From: Pseudomonas chlororaphis
GTDB taxonomy: Bacteria > Pseudomonadota > Gammaproteobacteria > Pseudomonadales > Pseudomonadaceae
Direction: 5' to 3'
Assembly (NCBI RefSeq): GCF_003731765.1
Contig: NZ_MOAL01000001.1
Span: 496,001-560,000 of the forward strand
Length of the DNA stretch: 64,000 bases
Both the position numbers and the translations under genes were made by a program. Every line of letters begins with the position of its first letter. The first letter of the stretch is position 1. The notes below the pieces were generated by a model, which saw only the letters and a program-made list of their open reading frames with translations, was not told the DNA's origin and made no database searches. Below are positions 44,899 through 54,819 of the stretch, piece by piece.

Positions 44899-45022
44899 CG
44901 TCGTGCCTCTTCTCTCTGGGCGCCCGCAGGCGCGTCAAAAAACAACAAGCCACGCAGGAGGACCGGCGTGGCTTGTTATACGAAATATGGCCGGGCGAAC
45001 CGGCCGAAGGCCGCGCAGTATA
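44899..45022 (-). promoter_or_regulatory. purEK leader with attenuator-like terminator
   Basis: On the minus strand a -10-like TATACT (45017-45022) begins a leader of about 110 bases. It contains a GGCC-TTC-GGCC stem (about 45000-45013) and then an 11-base perfect stem ACAAGCCACGC / GCGTGGCTTGT (44945-44955 with 44966-44976) followed by TTGTTTTTTG (44937-44946), an intrinsic terminator 38 bases before the purE ATG. A terminator inside a leader implies conditional read-through. Ligand or factor is unknown; alternatively it ends transcription from the upstream LysR gene. Confidence 0.55.
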
Positions 45023-45128
45023 CCGAAAAAGGTGGGTTAAACGCACTTTCGCCGACCATCTGTCGAACAAAGTATTTCCGGCGCAAAACCCCGATTTTAT
45101 TGACCCCCAGGTCAATCCCCCGTCCCTC

Positions 45129-45212
45129 GTAGGAGCTGGCTTGCCAGCGAAGAGACCAGCCCGGCAATCACCCCCCTCCCGGCCGACGCTTTCGCCAACA
45201 GCCGGCTCCTAC
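45129..45212. repeat. REP-type inverted pair after the LysR gene
   Basis: GTAGGAGCTGGCTTGCCAGC and AGCCGGCTCCTAC are inverted about 50 bases apart; the pair overlaps the last bases of the LysR gene stop region. Confidence 0.8.
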
Positions 45213-46123
45213 ACGGCCGCGGCTTGTGCGGCGCCGCCCTCCAGCTTGCGCCACAACAGCCGCACATTGGCCTTGCGCACCAGGGCGCAGCGGTACAGGC
45301 GAATCTCCAGGGGCACATGCCACTGCGGGCCGCCACACACCACCAACTCGCCCCGAGCCAGCTCGGCGCGCACGCTCAGTTGCGGCACCCAGGCGATGCC
45401 CAGTCCTTCCAGGGCCATGCTCTTCAGACTGTCGGCCATGGCGGTTTCATACACCGTGGTGAACCGCAGGTTGCGCTGGCGCAGCAGCAGGTTCACCGAA
45501 CGCCCGAGGAAAGCCCCGGCGCTGTAGGCCAGCAACGGTACGCTGGCCTCGCCTTCAAGGTCGAACAACGGTTGGCCGTCGGCATCCGCCGCGCACACCG
45601 GGAGCATTTCAGTGTGGCCCAAATGCAGGGACGGGAAGATTTCCGAGTCCATCTGCAGCGCCGCGTCCGGATCGTAGAAAGCCAGCATCAGGTCACAACC
45701 GCCCTCGCGCAGGGCATGCACCGCGTCGCCGACGTTGGTCGCCACCAGCCGCGTGGCGATGTTCAGGCCTTCGTTGCGCAACTGGGCGATCCAGCGCGGG
45801 AAGAACCCCAACGCCAGGGAATGCGCAGCAGCGACCTGCATCACTTCGCCCTGCCCGCCTTCCAGGTGATGCAGGTGGCGCAGCACTTCACCGAGCTGCT
45901 CGACCACGGTGCGCGCGGTCACCAGAAACAACTGCCCCGCCGCCGTCAGCTCGACCGGCGTGCGCGAGCGATTGACCAAGGTCAGGCCCAAGGCGGCCTC
46001 CAGGCTGCGGATCCGCCGACTGAACGCCGGCTGGGTCACGAAGCGCCGTTCGGCGGCCTGCGAGAAGCTGCGGGTGGCGGCCAGGGCACTGAAGTCCTCG
46101 AGCCATTTGCTTTCCAGATTCAT
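45209..46123 (-). CDS. LysR family transcriptional regulator beside aspA
   Basis: Encodes 304 residues. The N-terminal winged HTH is WLEDFSALAATRSFSQAAERRFVTQPAFSRRI (split WLEDFSALAATRSF, SQAAERRFVTQPAFSRRI), residues 6-37; the rest is a periplasmic-binding-like effector domain. I chose ATG 46123 because GGAGG lies 7 bases upstream and MNLESKWLEDF is a typical LysR start. It is divergent from aspA and probably controls it; the same arrangement occurs in P. aeruginosa. Confidence 0.93.
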   Translation of the reverse strand: MNLESKWLEDFSALAATRSFSQAAERRFVTQPAFSRRIRSLEAALGLTLVNRSRTPVELTAAGQLFLVTARTVVEQLGEVLRHLHHLEGGQGEVMQVAAAHSLALGFFPRWIAQLRNEGLNIATRLVATNVGDAVHALREGGCDLMLAFYDPDAALQMDSEIFPSLHLGHTEMLPVCAADADGQPLFDLEGEASVPLLAYSAGAFLGRSVNLLLRQRNLRFTTVYETAMADSLKSMALEGLGIAWVPQLSVRAELARGELVVCGGPQWHVPLEIRLYRCALVRKANVRLLWRKLEGGAAQAAAV

Positions 46124-46304
46124 CACGTCCTCCCGGACACGCACCATTTTAGGTCACACGCTCGCCGACAAAGCGGCGTCACACGGACATTATGCCGTTT
46201 ATGCATAGGCCAGTGCTGAACAGCATTGGCCCAAATTTTCCCGTAAGCCTAGGATTCACAGCGTTCCGGCACAGACCGGGTCCTTAATCGAGATGATTTC
46301 TATC

Positions 46305-47729
<1,425 letters not shown>

Positions 47730-47800
47730 ACCAACGCCGGCCCTGCCAACCCAGGGCCACGCTCACCAGGCTGAGGGACTAGACACCTCTCACCTTTTGA

Positions 47801-47833
47801 GGGCCTGGAGATCACTCTCCAGGCCCTTTTTTT
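47801..47833 (+). terminator. Rho-independent terminator of aspA
   Basis: An 11-base perfect stem GGGCCTGGAGA / TCTCCAGGCCC with a TCAC loop is followed by seven T residues. It lies 71 bases after the aspA stop. Confidence 0.95.
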
Positions 47834-47877
47834 GCCCAAAAAACGCCCCCCAACACCGCGCGCCTTTGTAGGAGCTG

Positions 47878-47952
47878 GCGTGCCAGCGATAAAGCCCGGC
47901 CTGCCCTCCTCATCACCGCAACCGACGCCATCGCCGGCAAGCGGGCTCCTAC
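47878..47952. repeat. REP-type inverted pair downstream of aspA
   Basis: GTAGGAGCTGGCGTGCCAGC pairs with GCCGGCAAGCGGGCTCCTAC. It lies between the aspA terminator and the next gene; together the region 47730-48038 has no gene. Confidence 0.85.
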
Positions 47953-48038
47953 AAAAGGCCATTGGCCGTTTTAGCAGCGCAGATTCGTGCGTCACGGTGG
48001 ATAATCGTGCCTCCCCCAACACCGAGGCATTTCAGTCG

Positions 48039-48680
48039 ATGGATCCGACGCACATCCAGGCCCTGCAACAGCTACGCAGTTGGGTCCCCGTGGGCCTGCG
48101 CCATGCGCAAGTGCTGCTTGAACAGTGCGCGGGCGATCCGCAGCAGGCTGCCGAACGTTTCAAGGCCGAGTTGCTGCAGCACCTGGTGACTCAGTCCGGG
48201 CTGCCGCTTGAACAGGCCCGGGACTGTTTGCAGCACGCCGACTACGACCTACCCCGCGCCTTGGCTGCTATAGAGGAAGCGCGCTTTACCCTGACCCAAC
48301 GGATTTTGCGCAAACACCACCGCGACCCGGGCCATGCCGTCAGCCTGATCGCCCAGGCCGTGGAAACCGTGCATCAGCTTCACCGCGCCTACTGGCTGGC
48401 GCTCGAGCAACTGGACGCCCTGGCCCCGGCGCTGCGCTGCTTCATGACGCTGTACGAGTGGGCCAGTTATGAAGACTGGGAGGGTTTTGACAGCGCCGTG
48501 CATTTCCAACTGGCCCCAACCATTGCCCAGTTCAGGTACTTGCAATGGCTGGAGTTGGCGGACGCCCTTGAACAGCCCGACCTGCGCCTGGGCCGCGAGG
48601 CTTACCAACGGCACAAGCCGCAGCTGGACGAGGCACTGCTGAACCTGGCGCAAGAGAATATCCCGCTGTTCCCGCAGTAA
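48039..48680 (+). CDS. Conserved hypothetical helical protein
   Basis: Encodes 213 residues from ATG 48039 (MDPTHIQALQQLRSW). Predicted mainly helical with no signal peptide or membrane segment. The first 90 residues contain two short UBA-like helical units (QVLLEQCAGDPQQAAERFKAE and LEQARDCLQHADYDLPRALAAIEEA, split LEQARDCLQHADYDL and PRALAAIEEA), resembling the EF-Ts/UBA pattern, which is only inference. A similar gene follows aspA in other pseudomonads. Function unknown. Confidence 0.8.
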   Translation: MDPTHIQALQQLRSWVPVGLRHAQVLLEQCAGDPQQAAERFKAELLQHLVTQSGLPLEQARDCLQHADYDLPRALAAIEEARFTLTQRILRKHHRDPGHAVSLIAQAVETVHQLHRAYWLALEQLDALAPALRCFMTLYEWASYEDWEGFDSAVHFQLAPTIAQFRYLQWLELADALEQPDLRLGREAYQRHKPQLDEALLNLAQENIPLFPQ

Positions 48681-48737
48681 CCGGATGAGCGAGTAAACTG
48701 CCGCCCTTGCTCGGATACGGACGTCAGCCTCATCACC

Positions 48738-49397
48738 ATGGAACTTCAGTTCAGCATCACCCCGGAATACACCGCCCTCAAACTCGCGGAGCAGCTAGAA
48801 CTCGAGTTGCGCAAGGATGAAGAAAAAACGGCGCGGCGGATGCGCTGGCTGGAACACTGGCATAAAAAACTGCTCGGTCCGCTGCTGTTCAGCCTGCTGC
48901 TGGTGGCAGGGGCGCTGGCGATGTATTTCCCCGCGCAGCAGATCACCCCAGGGAAAATCATTGCCGCGCTCGTCTACACCCTGATCCTGACCCTGCTCTG
49001 GCGGCGTTTTTCCGGCCAATGGCTGACGCGCTTGAGGGCCGGCGTCAGTGCCAGTTACGCCAAGCCCCGTAAAAACTTTCGCGGCACGCAGGAGCGCTTG
49101 ATCAAGGCCCGACTGCACATCGTGCTGAAATCCATCGAGGGCACCTATCGCCTGCAGCTCGGAGACCAGGGTTTTGTCATGATCAACGGCAAAGGCGCCC
49201 AAAGCGGATTGGACTGGGACCAGATTGTGAGTTTCAAGGAAAACGCCGACTTCTATTTCCTGGCCTGCGCCAAACTGGAGGCCAAAAAACAGCTGTATAT
49301 GGTTGCCAAACACAGTGACCTCATGGAGCCCGAGGCTTACCAGCAAGGGCTGGCACTGCTGCTGGAGAAATGCCCGATAGCGCCTCAGCCCGCCTGA
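48738..49397 (+). CDS. YcxB-like membrane protein
   Basis: Encodes 219 residues. Two hydrophobic segments (about 47-68 and 74-92) are followed by a cytoplasmic YcxB-like domain with KSIEGTYRLQLGDQGFVM and LDWDQIVSFKENADFYFL. The YcxB family has no assigned role. It ends 54 bases before the seven-gene biosynthetic operon and might be cotranscribed with it, though it does not overlap. Confidence 0.8.
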   Translation: MELQFSITPEYTALKLAEQLELELRKDEEKTARRMRWLEHWHKKLLGPLLFSLLLVAGALAMYFPAQQITPGKIIAALVYTLILTLLWRRFSGQWLTRLRAGVSASYAKPRKNFRGTQERLIKARLHIVLKSIEGTYRLQLGDQGFVMINGKGAQSGLDWDQIVSFKENADFYFLACAKLEAKKQLYMVAKHSDLMEPEAYQQGLALLLEKCPIAPQPA

Positions 49398-49451
49398 CGG
49401 ATCACCCCGCCGCTATCCTGCCTTGCCTTATTGCCCAGAAACGGAATTTGC

Positions 49452-50471
49452 ATGCACATGTCTCAACCAGCCCCTGCCAAGCCCCGCGCACTGGCCATCC
49501 TCGGCACCGGCCATGCCCTGCCTCAGCGGGTGGTCACCAGTGCCGAGCTGGACCGCCAGCTCGGCCTGGAAACCGGCAGCGTGGAACGCATCAGCGGTGT
49601 GCAGCAGCGGCATGTCGCCAGCCCAACGGAAAACGCCGCCAGCCTGGGCGCCCTCGCGGCCCGCAAGGCGCTGCTGGCGGCACAGTTGGAGCTGGGGCAA
49701 CTGGACCTGATCGTCTGCGCCAGCGGCACCCAGGACCAAGGCATGCCGTGCAATGCCGCCTTGCTGCAACGGGAGCTGGGGCTGGGCCAATCCGGCATCC
49801 CGGCCATGGACATCAACGCCAGTTGCCTGGGCTTTATCGCCGCCCTGGATACCCTGTCCTGGCCGATCCAGGCCGGGCATTACCGGCGCGTGCTGCTGGT
49901 GTGCGCCGATATCGCCTCCTGCGGCCTGGACTGGCAGCAGGTGGACGTCAGCGGGATCTTTGGCGACGGCGCCGCAGCCGTGGTCCTGGGGGCCGGCGAC
50001 GGTGGCGCAACCATCCTCGCCTCTCGCCTGAAAACCTATTCCGAAGGCGCCGAGCTGTGCCAGATCCCCGCTGGCGGATCGCGCTATCACCCACGGCGCA
50101 TCGACGTGCCCTTCGAACCCCTGACCAGCTTTGCCATGCACGGCAAAGGCGTGTTTCGCCTGGCCGCCAAGCACCTGCCCACGCTGATGGACGAGCTGCT
50201 GGGCCAGGCCGGGCTGAACCGCGATCAGATCGACTGGGTGATCCCCCATCAGGCCAGTCAGCAAGCCATGCAGCACGCAACCCGACGCCTGGCCCTGGGC
50301 CCGGAGAAGGTCATTGATATCTTTGCCCAGCACGGCAATCAGGTGGCCGCGTCCCTGCCCACCGCCCTGGACATCGCCGTGCGTGACGGGCGCATCCAGC
50401 GCGGGCAACGGCTGATGCTGATCGGCACCGGCGCGGGCCTGTCCCTCGGCGGCATGGTCCTGGAGTACTGA
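49452..50471 (+). CDS. KAS III/FabH-like condensing enzyme, first gene of biosynthetic operon
   Basis: Encodes 339 residues from ATG 49452 with GGAA 5 bases upstream. It has the beta-ketoacyl synthase III triad C125 (NASCLGF), H266 (IPHQAS) and N296 (HGNQV) with the same His-Asn spacing as FabH. It should condense an acyl-thioester with a malonyl- or second acyl-thioester. The absence of acpP, fabD and fabG neighbours and the linked adenylating enzyme argue for a specialised role, not housekeeping fatty acid synthesis. An OleA-like head-to-head condensation is an alternative. The stop overlaps the next ATG by one base. Confidence 0.88.
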   Translation: MHMSQPAPAKPRALAILGTGHALPQRVVTSAELDRQLGLETGSVERISGVQQRHVASPTENAASLGALAARKALLAAQLELGQLDLIVCASGTQDQGMPCNAALLQRELGLGQSGIPAMDINASCLGFIAALDTLSWPIQAGHYRRVLLVCADIASCGLDWQQVDVSGIFGDGAAAVVLGAGDGGATILASRLKTYSEGAELCQIPAGGSRYHPRRIDVPFEPLTSFAMHGKGVFRLAAKHLPTLMDELLGQAGLNRDQIDWVIPHQASQQAMQHATRRLALGPEKVIDIFAQHGNQVAASLPTALDIAVRDGRIQRGQRLMLIGTGAGLSLGGMVLEY

Positions 50472-51478
50472 TGAAGATTCTGGTCACCGGCGGCACCGGC
50501 TTTATCGGTCGGCACCTGGTCTGGCGCCTGGCTGGCGAAGGCTGCGAGGTGCAGTTCAGCGGGCGCAACCCCAAGGCCGCCGCCGAGGTCATGGCCCACA
50601 GCCCGGCGCCGGTGCGCTGGTTGCCCCTGGAGCACGGCAGCCCGCTAGGGCAACGCCTGCTGGCCGACGCCAGCCAAGGCTGCGATGCCATCGTGCACTG
50701 CGCAGCCTTGTCATCCCCTTGGGGCTCGCCCCAGGCATTTGCCCACGCCAACCTCGACTCCACCGCCGAAGTGATCCACGCCTGCCGGGAACACCACATC
50801 CCACGGCTGGTGCACCTGTCCACACCCAGCCTGTACTTCAACTTCCGCGACCGCCTGGGCATCCGCGAAGACCAGCCCCTGCCGCCGCCAGTCAACGACT
50901 ACGCCCGCAGCAAAGCCCAGGCCGAGGCCCTGCTGCGCGAAGCCGACCTGGCCCAATGCGTGATCCTCCGGCCCAGGGCGGTGTTCGGCCCCTGGGACGC
51001 GACCCTGATGCCACGCCTGCTGCGGGTGATGCAGCGCGGGGCCATTCCGCTGATGCGCGGCGGCAACGCGCAACTGGACCTGACCTGCGTCGACAACCTG
51101 GTGGAGGCCGTGTGGCTGGCCCTGACCCGGCCACTGCCCCGCCGGCTGTGCATCTATAACCTGAGCAATGGCACGCCGTTGAGCTTCAAGGCGCTGCTGG
51201 ATCAGATGGCGAAGCACTTCGAACTGCCCCTGCGCACCCGGCGACTGCCCTGGCGCCTGGTGGACCGGGTGGCGCAATTGCTTGAACTGCGGGCACGCCT
51301 GGGCAACGGCAGCGAACCGTTGATCACCCGTTACGGCGCCGGGGTCCTGGCGTTCAGCCAGACCCTGGACATCAGCGCCATCTGCGCCGAACTGGGCTAT
51401 CGCCCGGTCATCAGCCAGGACCAGGGCATTGCCCAGCACGCCCGTTGGTGGCTGGAGCAACAGAGGCCACCCGCATGA
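50471..51478 (+). CDS. NAD(P)-dependent epimerase/reductase (extended SDR)
   Basis: Encodes 335 residues. The Rossmann motif GGTGFIGRH is at residues 7-15 and the catalytic pair is Y144-xxx-K148 (NDYARSKAQ) with serine in HLSTPS upstream. Extended SDRs of this shape reduce 3-ketoacyl products (OleD-type) or act on nucleotide sugars. Placed after the condensing enzyme, reduction of its beta-keto product is the most natural role (inference). Overlaps fabH-like by 1 base and the next gene by 4. Confidence 0.87.
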   Translation: MKILVTGGTGFIGRHLVWRLAGEGCEVQFSGRNPKAAAEVMAHSPAPVRWLPLEHGSPLGQRLLADASQGCDAIVHCAALSSPWGSPQAFAHANLDSTAEVIHACREHHIPRLVHLSTPSLYFNFRDRLGIREDQPLPPPVNDYARSKAQAEALLREADLAQCVILRPRAVFGPWDATLMPRLLRVMQRGAIPLMRGGNAQLDLTCVDNLVEAVWLALTRPLPRRLCIYNLSNGTPLSFKALLDQMAKHFELPLRTRRLPWRLVDRVAQLLELRARLGNGSEPLITRYGAGVLAFSQTLDISAICAELGYRPVISQDQGIAQHARWWLEQQRPPA

Positions 51479-52329
51479 GCCGTCGCGTGCAGGTGCACAT
51501 CCTGCGGGCCGGCTGGTGCCAGCACCTGGAATGCATGGCCGATCGCGGCGGACGCCTGGCGCCCCGCCAGTTCCCGGCGCTGTGCGGCCTGATCCAACAC
51601 CCGGACCACGGCTGGATCCTCTACGACACGGGCTATGCCGAGCACTTTTTCCAGGCCACCCGTGCCCTGCCGGAGCGCCTGTATCGCAGCGCCGTGCCCG
51701 TCCAGTTGCCAGTGGCGGAACAGTTGCTCGCCCAACTGCATGCCCTGGGCATTGGCCCGGAAGACATCCGTTGCGTGATCATTTCCCACTTCCACGCCGA
51801 CCATATCGCCGGCCTGCGGGACTTCCCCCGCGCCACCTTTATTGCCCTGGAAGCGGACCATCAACACATTGAAAGCCTGCGCGGCCATCGCTGGCGCGCC
51901 ACCTTGGGCGGGCATTTGCCCGGGTTGCTGCCAGAGGACTTCAGCGCCCGCCTGCGCCTGGCCAATGCCAGCCCGGCCTGCGCCCTGCCCGCCTGGATGA
52001 CGCCGTTTGAACGCGGCCTCGACCTGTTCGGCGATGCCAGCCTGATCGGCGTGCCGCTGCCGGGGCACAGTGAGGGCCAACTGGGCCTGTTTATCCCCGA
52101 CGCCGAGGGGCGACCGGTGTTTCTGGTGGCCGACGCGTGCTGGTCGGTCCCGGCCTGCCGCGCCGAGCGCCTGCCCGCCGCGCCGGCGCTGTGGTTTGCC
52201 AGCGCCGACCAACGGCAGTACCGGCGCACTTACAACGACCTCGGGCAGTTGATCCGCCGCGAACCGGCGGTGGCGGTGCTGCCCTCCCATTGCACCCACG
52301 CCTGGCAGGCCTTCCTCGATGAACAGTGA
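51475..52329 (+). CDS. MBL-fold metallo-hydrolase
   Basis: Encodes 284 residues from ATG 51475, overlapping the previous stop (ATGA). The metal motif H105-x-H107-x-D109-H110 (SHFHADHIAG) is intact, with a further His in PGHSEGQ near residue 198 and D in VADACW. Size and AHL-lactonase-like organisation (IISHFHADHIAGL) point to lactone or thioester hydrolysis. In this operon it may release or edit an acyl intermediate. Substrate unknown. Confidence 0.87.
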   Translation: MSRRVQVHILRAGWCQHLECMADRGGRLAPRQFPALCGLIQHPDHGWILYDTGYAEHFFQATRALPERLYRSAVPVQLPVAEQLLAQLHALGIGPEDIRCVIISHFHADHIAGLRDFPRATFIALEADHQHIESLRGHRWRATLGGHLPGLLPEDFSARLRLANASPACALPAWMTPFERGLDLFGDASLIGVPLPGHSEGQLGLFIPDAEGRPVFLVADACWSVPACRAERLPAAPALWFASADQRQYRRTYNDLGQLIRREPAVAVLPSHCTHAWQAFLDEQ

Positions 52330-53677
52330 ACGCCTGATCGGCACCTTGCGCAGCGCCGTATCGTTCCTCCTCAGCCGCTATGCCCTGCGCTTTCAGCGGC
52401 GCGACCGGCTGCAAGCCTGGCAAGCCCGGCGGCTGAAGCACTTTATGGCCAAGGTCATGCCCCGTGGGCAACGCTTCCGGCACCTGCGGGCGAGTGACCT
52501 GCAGAGCTTGCCGATCATGGACAAAGCCACGCTGATGAACGACTTCGCCGCCTTCAACACCCGCGGCCTGAGCCTGGAGCAGGTACTGCCGGTGGCCATC
52601 GCGGCCGAACAGTCCCGGGACTTCAGCCCGACCCTGGGCGACATTACCGTCGGCCTGTCCAGCGGCACGTCGGGGGCCCAGGGGGTGTTCCTGGTCAGCA
52701 GCGTGGAGCGCCAGCGCTGGGCCGGCATCCTGCTGGCGCGCACCTTGCCCCGGGCGTTGCTGCCGCGCCTGTTGTGCCCGTGGCTGGCGCCGCTGCGGAT
52801 TGCCTTCTTCCTGCGGGCCAACAGCCGCCTGTACACCACCCTGGCCAGCCGCCGGATCGACTTCGCCTTTCACGACCTGACCCTCGGTTTGCCGGCGTCC
52901 CTGGAGCGCCTCAACCAACAGGACCCGGATGTACTGGTGGCCCCGGCCACGGTGCTGCGCGGGCTGGCCCAGGCTGCGCTGGCCGGCCACTTGAGCATTC
53001 GCCCACGGCACATCCTGTCGGTCGCCGAAGTGCTGGAGAGTGCCGATGCCGAGGCGGTGTACAGCGCCTTCGGGCTCCACGCCCAGCAGATCTACCAGGC
53101 CAGCGAGGGCTTTCTCGGCTACACCTGCGAAGCCGGAACCTTGCACCTCAACGAGAGCCACCTGCACATCGAGCCCCAATGGCTGGACGCCGGGAAGACC
53201 CGTTTTCAGCCGATCATCACCGACTTTTCCCGGCGTACGCAGCTGATCGTGCGTTATCGCCTCAACGACATTCTGCGGGTCGCCAGCGCACCCTGCCCCT
53301 GCGGCCGGGCCGAACGGGCGATTGCGGCCGTGGAGGGTCGCGCCGATGAAATCCTCTGGCTGCCCAGCCTCGACGGCGGGCACTTGGCCGCGCTTTATCC
53401 CGACGTGCTGCGCCGATGCCTGTTGATGCTCGGGCCGGCGCTGGAGGAATACGAAATCCGCCAACAGGGCCGCCACTGGCAGGTCAACCTGCTGACACCC
53501 GGCGACCACCCCGACCTCTGCCAACGCCTGAGCGCGGCCCTTGGCGAGCTCTGCGCCCAGCAAGGCTTGCAGGCCCCGACCTTGAGCTTCGGCCACTGGC
53601 AGGCACCGCCGCCCCAGGCCAAACGCCGTCGCCTTCAGATGCTTCAAGCCCCCGAGGGACTGCCATGCGTGTACTGA
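52319..53677 (+). CDS. PaaK/F390-synthetase-like adenylate-forming enzyme
   Basis: Encodes 452 residues. The AMP-binding loop LSSGTSGAQGV has S115-G119, and a second conserved motif is YRLNDILRV followed by C326-P-C328-G (APCPCGRAE), which is the zinc-like C-P-C-G seen in PaaK-type enzymes, then EGRADEILWLP. The family activates carboxylic acids as acyl-adenylates or CoA thioesters; members annotated as F390 synthetase-related occur in biosynthetic loci. It overlaps the MBL gene by 11 bases and the ATP-grasp gene by 13. Start ATG 52319. Confidence 0.82.
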   Translation: MNSERLIGTLRSAVSFLLSRYALRFQRRDRLQAWQARRLKHFMAKVMPRGQRFRHLRASDLQSLPIMDKATLMNDFAAFNTRGLSLEQVLPVAIAAEQSRDFSPTLGDITVGLSSGTSGAQGVFLVSSVERQRWAGILLARTLPRALLPRLLCPWLAPLRIAFFLRANSRLYTTLASRRIDFAFHDLTLGLPASLERLNQQDPDVLVAPATVLRGLAQAALAGHLSIRPRHILSVAEVLESADAEAVYSAFGLHAQQIYQASEGFLGYTCEAGTLHLNESHLHIEPQWLDAGKTRFQPIITDFSRRTQLIVRYRLNDILRVASAPCPCGRAERAIAAVEGRADEILWLPSLDGGHLAALYPDVLRRCLLMLGPALEEYEIRQQGRHWQVNLLTPGDHPDLCQRLSAALGELCAQQGLQAPTLSFGHWQAPPPQAKRRRLQMLQAPEGLPCVY

Positions 53678-54819
53678 TTCTGGGCGCCCGCGCGCCGGCC
53701 TGCCTGGAGTGGGCGCGAGCCTTCGAGCACGCCGGCTGGAGCGTCACCGTGGCCGATTCCCTGGCCCACCCCTTGAGCCGCTTCAGCCGCTCGGCCGAGC
53801 AGTTCGTGCGCTTGCCCGAGCCCAGGCAAGACCCCCATGCCTGGATCGAAGCCCTGGCCACGGTGATCCGCCAACAGGCCATCGACCTGCTGCTGCCCAC
53901 CTGCGAAGAAGTGTTCTACCTGGCTCACGGCCTGGAACGCCTGAGCCCGCTGTGCCGGGTGTTCACCAGCCCGTTCGATTTGCTGCATCGCCTGCATCAC
54001 AAGGGCCAGTTCGCCGCCATGACTCAAGGCTGGGACGTGGCCGCGCCGCCCACCCAACTGCTGCACGACGCCACAGCCGTGCAAGCCCTGGCCGCCGAGC
54101 GTGAGCAGCTGGTGTTCAAGCCGGCGTATTCACGCTTCGCCTCCCAGACCCTGATCCGCCCCAGTGCTGCGCAACTGGCCAAGGTCCAGCCCACGGCCAG
54201 CGCACCCTGGGTCGCCCAGCGCTTTGTCGCCGGGCAGGAGTACTGCAGTTTCAGCGTGCTGGTGGACGGCCAGTTGCGGGCCCATAGCTGCTACCAGCCG
54301 CGCTACCGGGTCGGGCGCGGCTCCGGGATTTACTTCAACAGCTGCGCGCCCGCGCCCATCCGCGCCTTTATTGAGCAGTTCGGTCGCGCCACCGGCTACA
54401 CCGGGCAGGTGGGCTTCGACTTTATCGAGGATGGGCAGGGCCGCTTCCAGGTCCTGGAATGCAACCCCAGGGCCACCAGCGGCGTGCACTTGTTCGACGA
54501 CCAGCGCTCACCGTTGGTGGCGGCGCTCGGCACTGTCGCGACCGAGCCGCTGGAGGCGACCCATGAACCGCGGATGATCGCCCTGGCCATGCTGCTTCTG
54601 GCCGCCCCACAACGGGCCTTGAGCGGCGCGTTCTGGCACGACTACCGGCGCGCCCGGGACGTGATCGTCCAGGGCGCCGATCGCGGCCCCCTGACCGCCC
54701 AGGTGTTGAGCCTGGCGGAAATCATCGGCCGCGCCCTGACCCGCCGCTGCGGCTTGCTCGCCGCCTCCACCGCCGACATCGAGTGGAACGGCCAATGCCT
54801 GGACAGCCCCCGACCATGA
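53665..54819 (+). CDS. ATP-grasp ligase
   Basis: Encodes 384 residues from ATG 53665 (MRVLILGARAPACLEWARAF). It has an N-terminal Rossmann-like pre-ATP-grasp domain, VFKPAYSRFASQ near residue 150 (ATP lysine), QRFVAGQEYCSFSV near residue 183 and the magnesium-site motif FQVLECNPRATSGVHLF near residue 262. Similar proteins join a carboxylate to an amine or amino acid. It would make an amide bond in the product. Upstream open sequence in frame is not conserved. Overlaps both neighbours. Confidence 0.85.
   Translation: MRVLILGARAPACLEWARAFEHAGWSVTVADSLAHPLSRFSRSAEQFVRLPEPRQDPHAWIEALATVIRQQAIDLLLPTCEEVFYLAHGLERLSPLCRVFTSPFDLLHRLHHKGQFAAMTQGWDVAAPPTQLLHDATAVQALAAEREQLVFKPAYSRFASQTLIRPSAAQLAKVQPTASAPWVAQRFVAGQEYCSFSVLVDGQLRAHSCYQPRYRVGRGSGIYFNSCAPAPIRAFIEQFGRATGYTGQVGFDFIEDGQGRFQVLECNPRATSGVHLFDDQRSPLVAALGTVATEPLEATHEPRMIALAMLLLAAPQRALSGAFWHDYRRARDVIVQGADRGPLTAQVLSLAEIIGRALTRRCGLLAASTADIEWNGQCLDSPRP

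Noticed and set aside
46148..46304. Possible LysR operator between the regulator and aspA
   Set aside because: Partly palindromic ATGC-rich sequence exists, but I could not define a convincing T-N11-A box to annotate.
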